Positions 61,591-64,000 of a stretch of DNA of 64,000 bases are shown one piece after another. Source of the DNA: Sphagnum magellanicum (taxonomy: Eukaryota > Streptophyta > Sphagnopsida > Sphagnales > Sphagnaceae). The notes under the pieces were generated by a model. That model made no database searches, was not told the origin of the DNA, and saw nothing but the letters and a program-made list of their open reading frames with translations. The stretch spans positions 14,992,026 to 15,056,025 of the forward strand of contig CM038924.1 of NCBI GenBank assembly GCA_021904315.1, given 5' to 3'. Positions within the stretch are counted from its first letter, which is position 1; every line of letters starts with the position of its first letter. The translations under genes and the position numbers were made by a program.

Positions 61591-62514
61591 TTATTAAATA
61601 TTATATGAATTATAAATATTACATATATTTGATATATTTATGTATTTACATATTCAAAGATAAATTTGAATGTAGATTTTTTATTATTATTATTATGATG
61701 TCAAAGATTGTTGTGTAGTGGTAAATGATACATTTTATTAGTGTGAAATCTCCAAAAAACTGGTTTTGCACAAGTCAACAGCACCTGAAGGACATATATA
61801 TATAGTTTATGAATTCTTTTGGGGGGGAGGCCTTTGTTGGAAGGAGAAAAAATTCCCTTCTGTTGTCTTCTGAATCTTAACCGTTTGGTTTTTTGTTTTT
61901 TTGTTAATTTGTGTTTGTTTGTTTGTTTTTGCATTAGACTACAGAAACTTTGCTTTCAGTTTGATTTGATTTTTATTCACAACTGGTGGTGATGTCTGTC
62001 AGCCATGGTTGGTCCAACGGGAGCCAACTGCAGAAAAACCCCTTTTGTGCAGCAGCAGCCGCAGCAGCATTCTCTACTGCCATATTAACGAACTCACACT
62101 CTTAACACACTTGAACAACAACAACCAAGCAAGCGAGCTATGTATCTTGCACTAGAGACAATCTCTATTCCCTTAATAACAATTTGTGTTTTAAGGGCAA
62201 AAAAAAAAGCTTAAGCACAACCACAATATATTGTACAAGGTTGCTTGTTCAGAGCTCACAGTACACAAGGCTGCTAAGCTCTTTACCATTCCCACCTTTT
62301 TTGGGGGTGAAAAAGTCAAATACCCGTCCACATAACCATAAGGTTCTTTCATGAAACCCAGTGGTTCTTTGAGGGGTTTTGAAACGAACATAACCTGCAG
62401 TTCTTTGATTCCCATTTTTTTTTAAAAAAGAATTAGCATGGAATGGATGATTCTCTGATTTTAAGTGTTTTTTTAAAAATTGAGAACCCGTGATTACAGT
62501 AATTCAGGGGTGCA
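61591..62514. other. Intergenic, nothing recognised
   Basis: AT-rich, with a short (TTTG)n run and no gene. The minus-strand frames are short and unmatched. Confidence 0.45.
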
Positions 62515-62765
62515 GTTTCAGTACATGTATGCCAAATAATTAATTAATTAATTAACTAATTTTGAAGATTGAAAATATTCTTAAAGATTCTTCATTTTCT
62601 TTCCCCCCAAAACAATTTTTTTTTTTTGAGAAAAATAAAATTTGAAAAATTTCAGCATTTCTAAAATAATAATACAGTTTTGTGTGGAAGCTGCCAACGT
62701 GAGGCTACTAGGGTATTAACAAAATCAAATACCCACCCAACACTGTTTCTTCTCACCAGTGAATG
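62515..62765 (+). repeat. Dispersed repeat, copy 2
   Basis: Direct counterpart of 60755-61010: TACATGTATGCCAAATAATTA, AATTTGAAAAATTTCAGCATTT, AACACTGTTTCTTCTCACC. This copy lies outside the inverted-repeat element, so the family is independently dispersed. Confidence 0.6.
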
Positions 62766-64000
62766 AACTGCCAGTTCCTGGAGGCTGCAGTTTTTTCTTT
62801 TTAATATTTTCAACCGCCTCCGTTTGCTCTGAAATGATCTACAGATATCTTTCTAGTACCCGCGTAACACTGCCAATACAATACGGGTTGTTAGTTGTTA
62901 TCGCAGCAGGGCAAATCATGTTACTTGTTTGCTATTGTGGGAAAACGATGTCCACTTGTAGCTTCCCATGTGGGAGTATTAACTACGAGGAATTAAACAA
63001 TGAAGAGTGTGTAATCAGAGCTTTAGTTTTAGTGCTTTGTTTTATAATAAAAAGGACACTGCGTCTTTTGGTCGGATTATGACCCCGGTGTTCCCCAATA
63101 ATAATTAATTAGCAATACTTGCAGTTTGGGACAAGCGGTCGGGAAAGGCAACCCACACTAATTTACAAATATTAAAACCGTTTCACACTTGTGGAACTTT
63201 TAAGTGTCAACACGTAAAGGACCTTTTAATGAATTAGGTGTCATACGTACCACATTGGCCCCTCGTATTCTTCCACCACAAAAGATTTGACATCCACTCT
63301 ATAACTAATAAAGGCGTAGTAAACACACGAGGTCCATGTAATGTGAATTTTAATCAGTAAAATGAATTTCAGATTATCTCATTTACTTTGTATGTAACAA
63401 TTTGTATCTCTTATCGTAAGATTTTTAGAAATTAAACCTAATTTTCATTGGAATGAACTAAAATGAAAAAATTGAATTGACTCATAAAAGACTCTTTTTT
63501 TTTATAATACTTGCAATTTCTAGCAAGGTTGAGCTTTTACGAATTGGAGATTTCTGTATCTAGGGAAAACCATTAGGTTTGTGAAATGTTGCCATTCTTG
63601 TTTTGTGTTTCTACTCTCCATGTGTTTTGCATGATTTTTTTTGCTTCTTCTAACATGATTTTGGAACAAACAACAATCACATTTCTTGTCAAGTTGAAAG
63701 AGGACTCTAACTTGGGCATTAACCAAGTTGGTGCCATGGTTTTTTGTTTTTTTGGGTGGGTTCAACCTTTGCTTGAGGGTTTTCACCCTCAATTAGGAGG
63801 ATTTAAAGGATAACTTTAATATAAGAATAATTAACAATATAGTATGAATCATCGAAATAAGTGGTTCAATTCATTTGCTTTCTCTTACTTATTTTTAAAG
63901 ATTTAGGTCCAAATTTTTGAGTCATTTAAGCTTGTTCAAAGTTCATAGGAATTTTAGATTCGTGAGATTAAAAGTTTTTTTCTTTAAAAAATTGTACATT
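62766..64000. other. Intergenic to window end, no gene recognised
   Basis: A 107-codon frame at 62759-63082 and smaller ones at 63520-63813 show no recognisable domain, and the first overlaps the dispersed repeat. I see no splice-supported gene. Confidence 0.45.

Noticed and set aside
62759-63082. 107-codon plus-strand frame with hydrophobic stretches
   Set aside because: No domain, no splice context, and it starts inside a dispersed repeat.

Overview
The window is nuclear DNA of a land plant. The evidence is spliced plant-type genes with GT-AG introns, a plant ABCG24/28-type transporter, a plant Ty1/copia element primed by initiator tRNA-Met, and a plant-style CACTA transposon. The sequence is AT-rich, with long gene-free, microsatellite-rich stretches. 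That suggests a large, transposon-filled genome. One of the two host genes resembles hinderin (KIAA1328), which would fit a lineage with motile sperm (bryophyte, lycophyte, fern, cycad or Ginkgo), but the species cannot be fixed from the sequence.

Layout. 1-7.5 kb: degenerate inverted and tandem repeats, a CACTA-type MITE, a decayed PIF/Harbinger-associated SANT gene, G-tracts. 7.5-23.0 kb: a minus-strand Ty1/copia fossil with two LTRs, split by a 9.4-kb CACTA transposon (8909-18289). 23-41 kb: gene desert with a second MITE, tRNA-derived SINE pieces, degenerate tandem repeats and two minisatellites. 41.9-49.2 kb: a complete 15-exon ABCG half-transporter gene (+). 50.9-56.2 kb: a spliced hinderin-like gene (+). 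56.2-64 kb: minisatellite, a long inverted-repeat element, microsatellites and dispersed repeats, with no gene recognised.

The most unusual item is inside the CACTA element. Besides its tnp2/DUF4218/DUF4216 transposase gene and a divergent TNPA-like coiled-coil gene, it carries a separate two-exon gene that joins a Cys/His motif to a SET-like (lysine methyltransferase fold) domain. The element has TTGCGAT-type repeats at both ends and also inside the element, between the divergent genes and in an intron. All seven nonsense codons I found in its genes could come from single C-to-T changes, and I saw no frameshift. This looks like methylation-driven decay of a fairly recent insertion into an older copia element.

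The two host genes are co-oriented, about 1.7 kb apart, and flanked by minisatellites. There is no sign that they work together.
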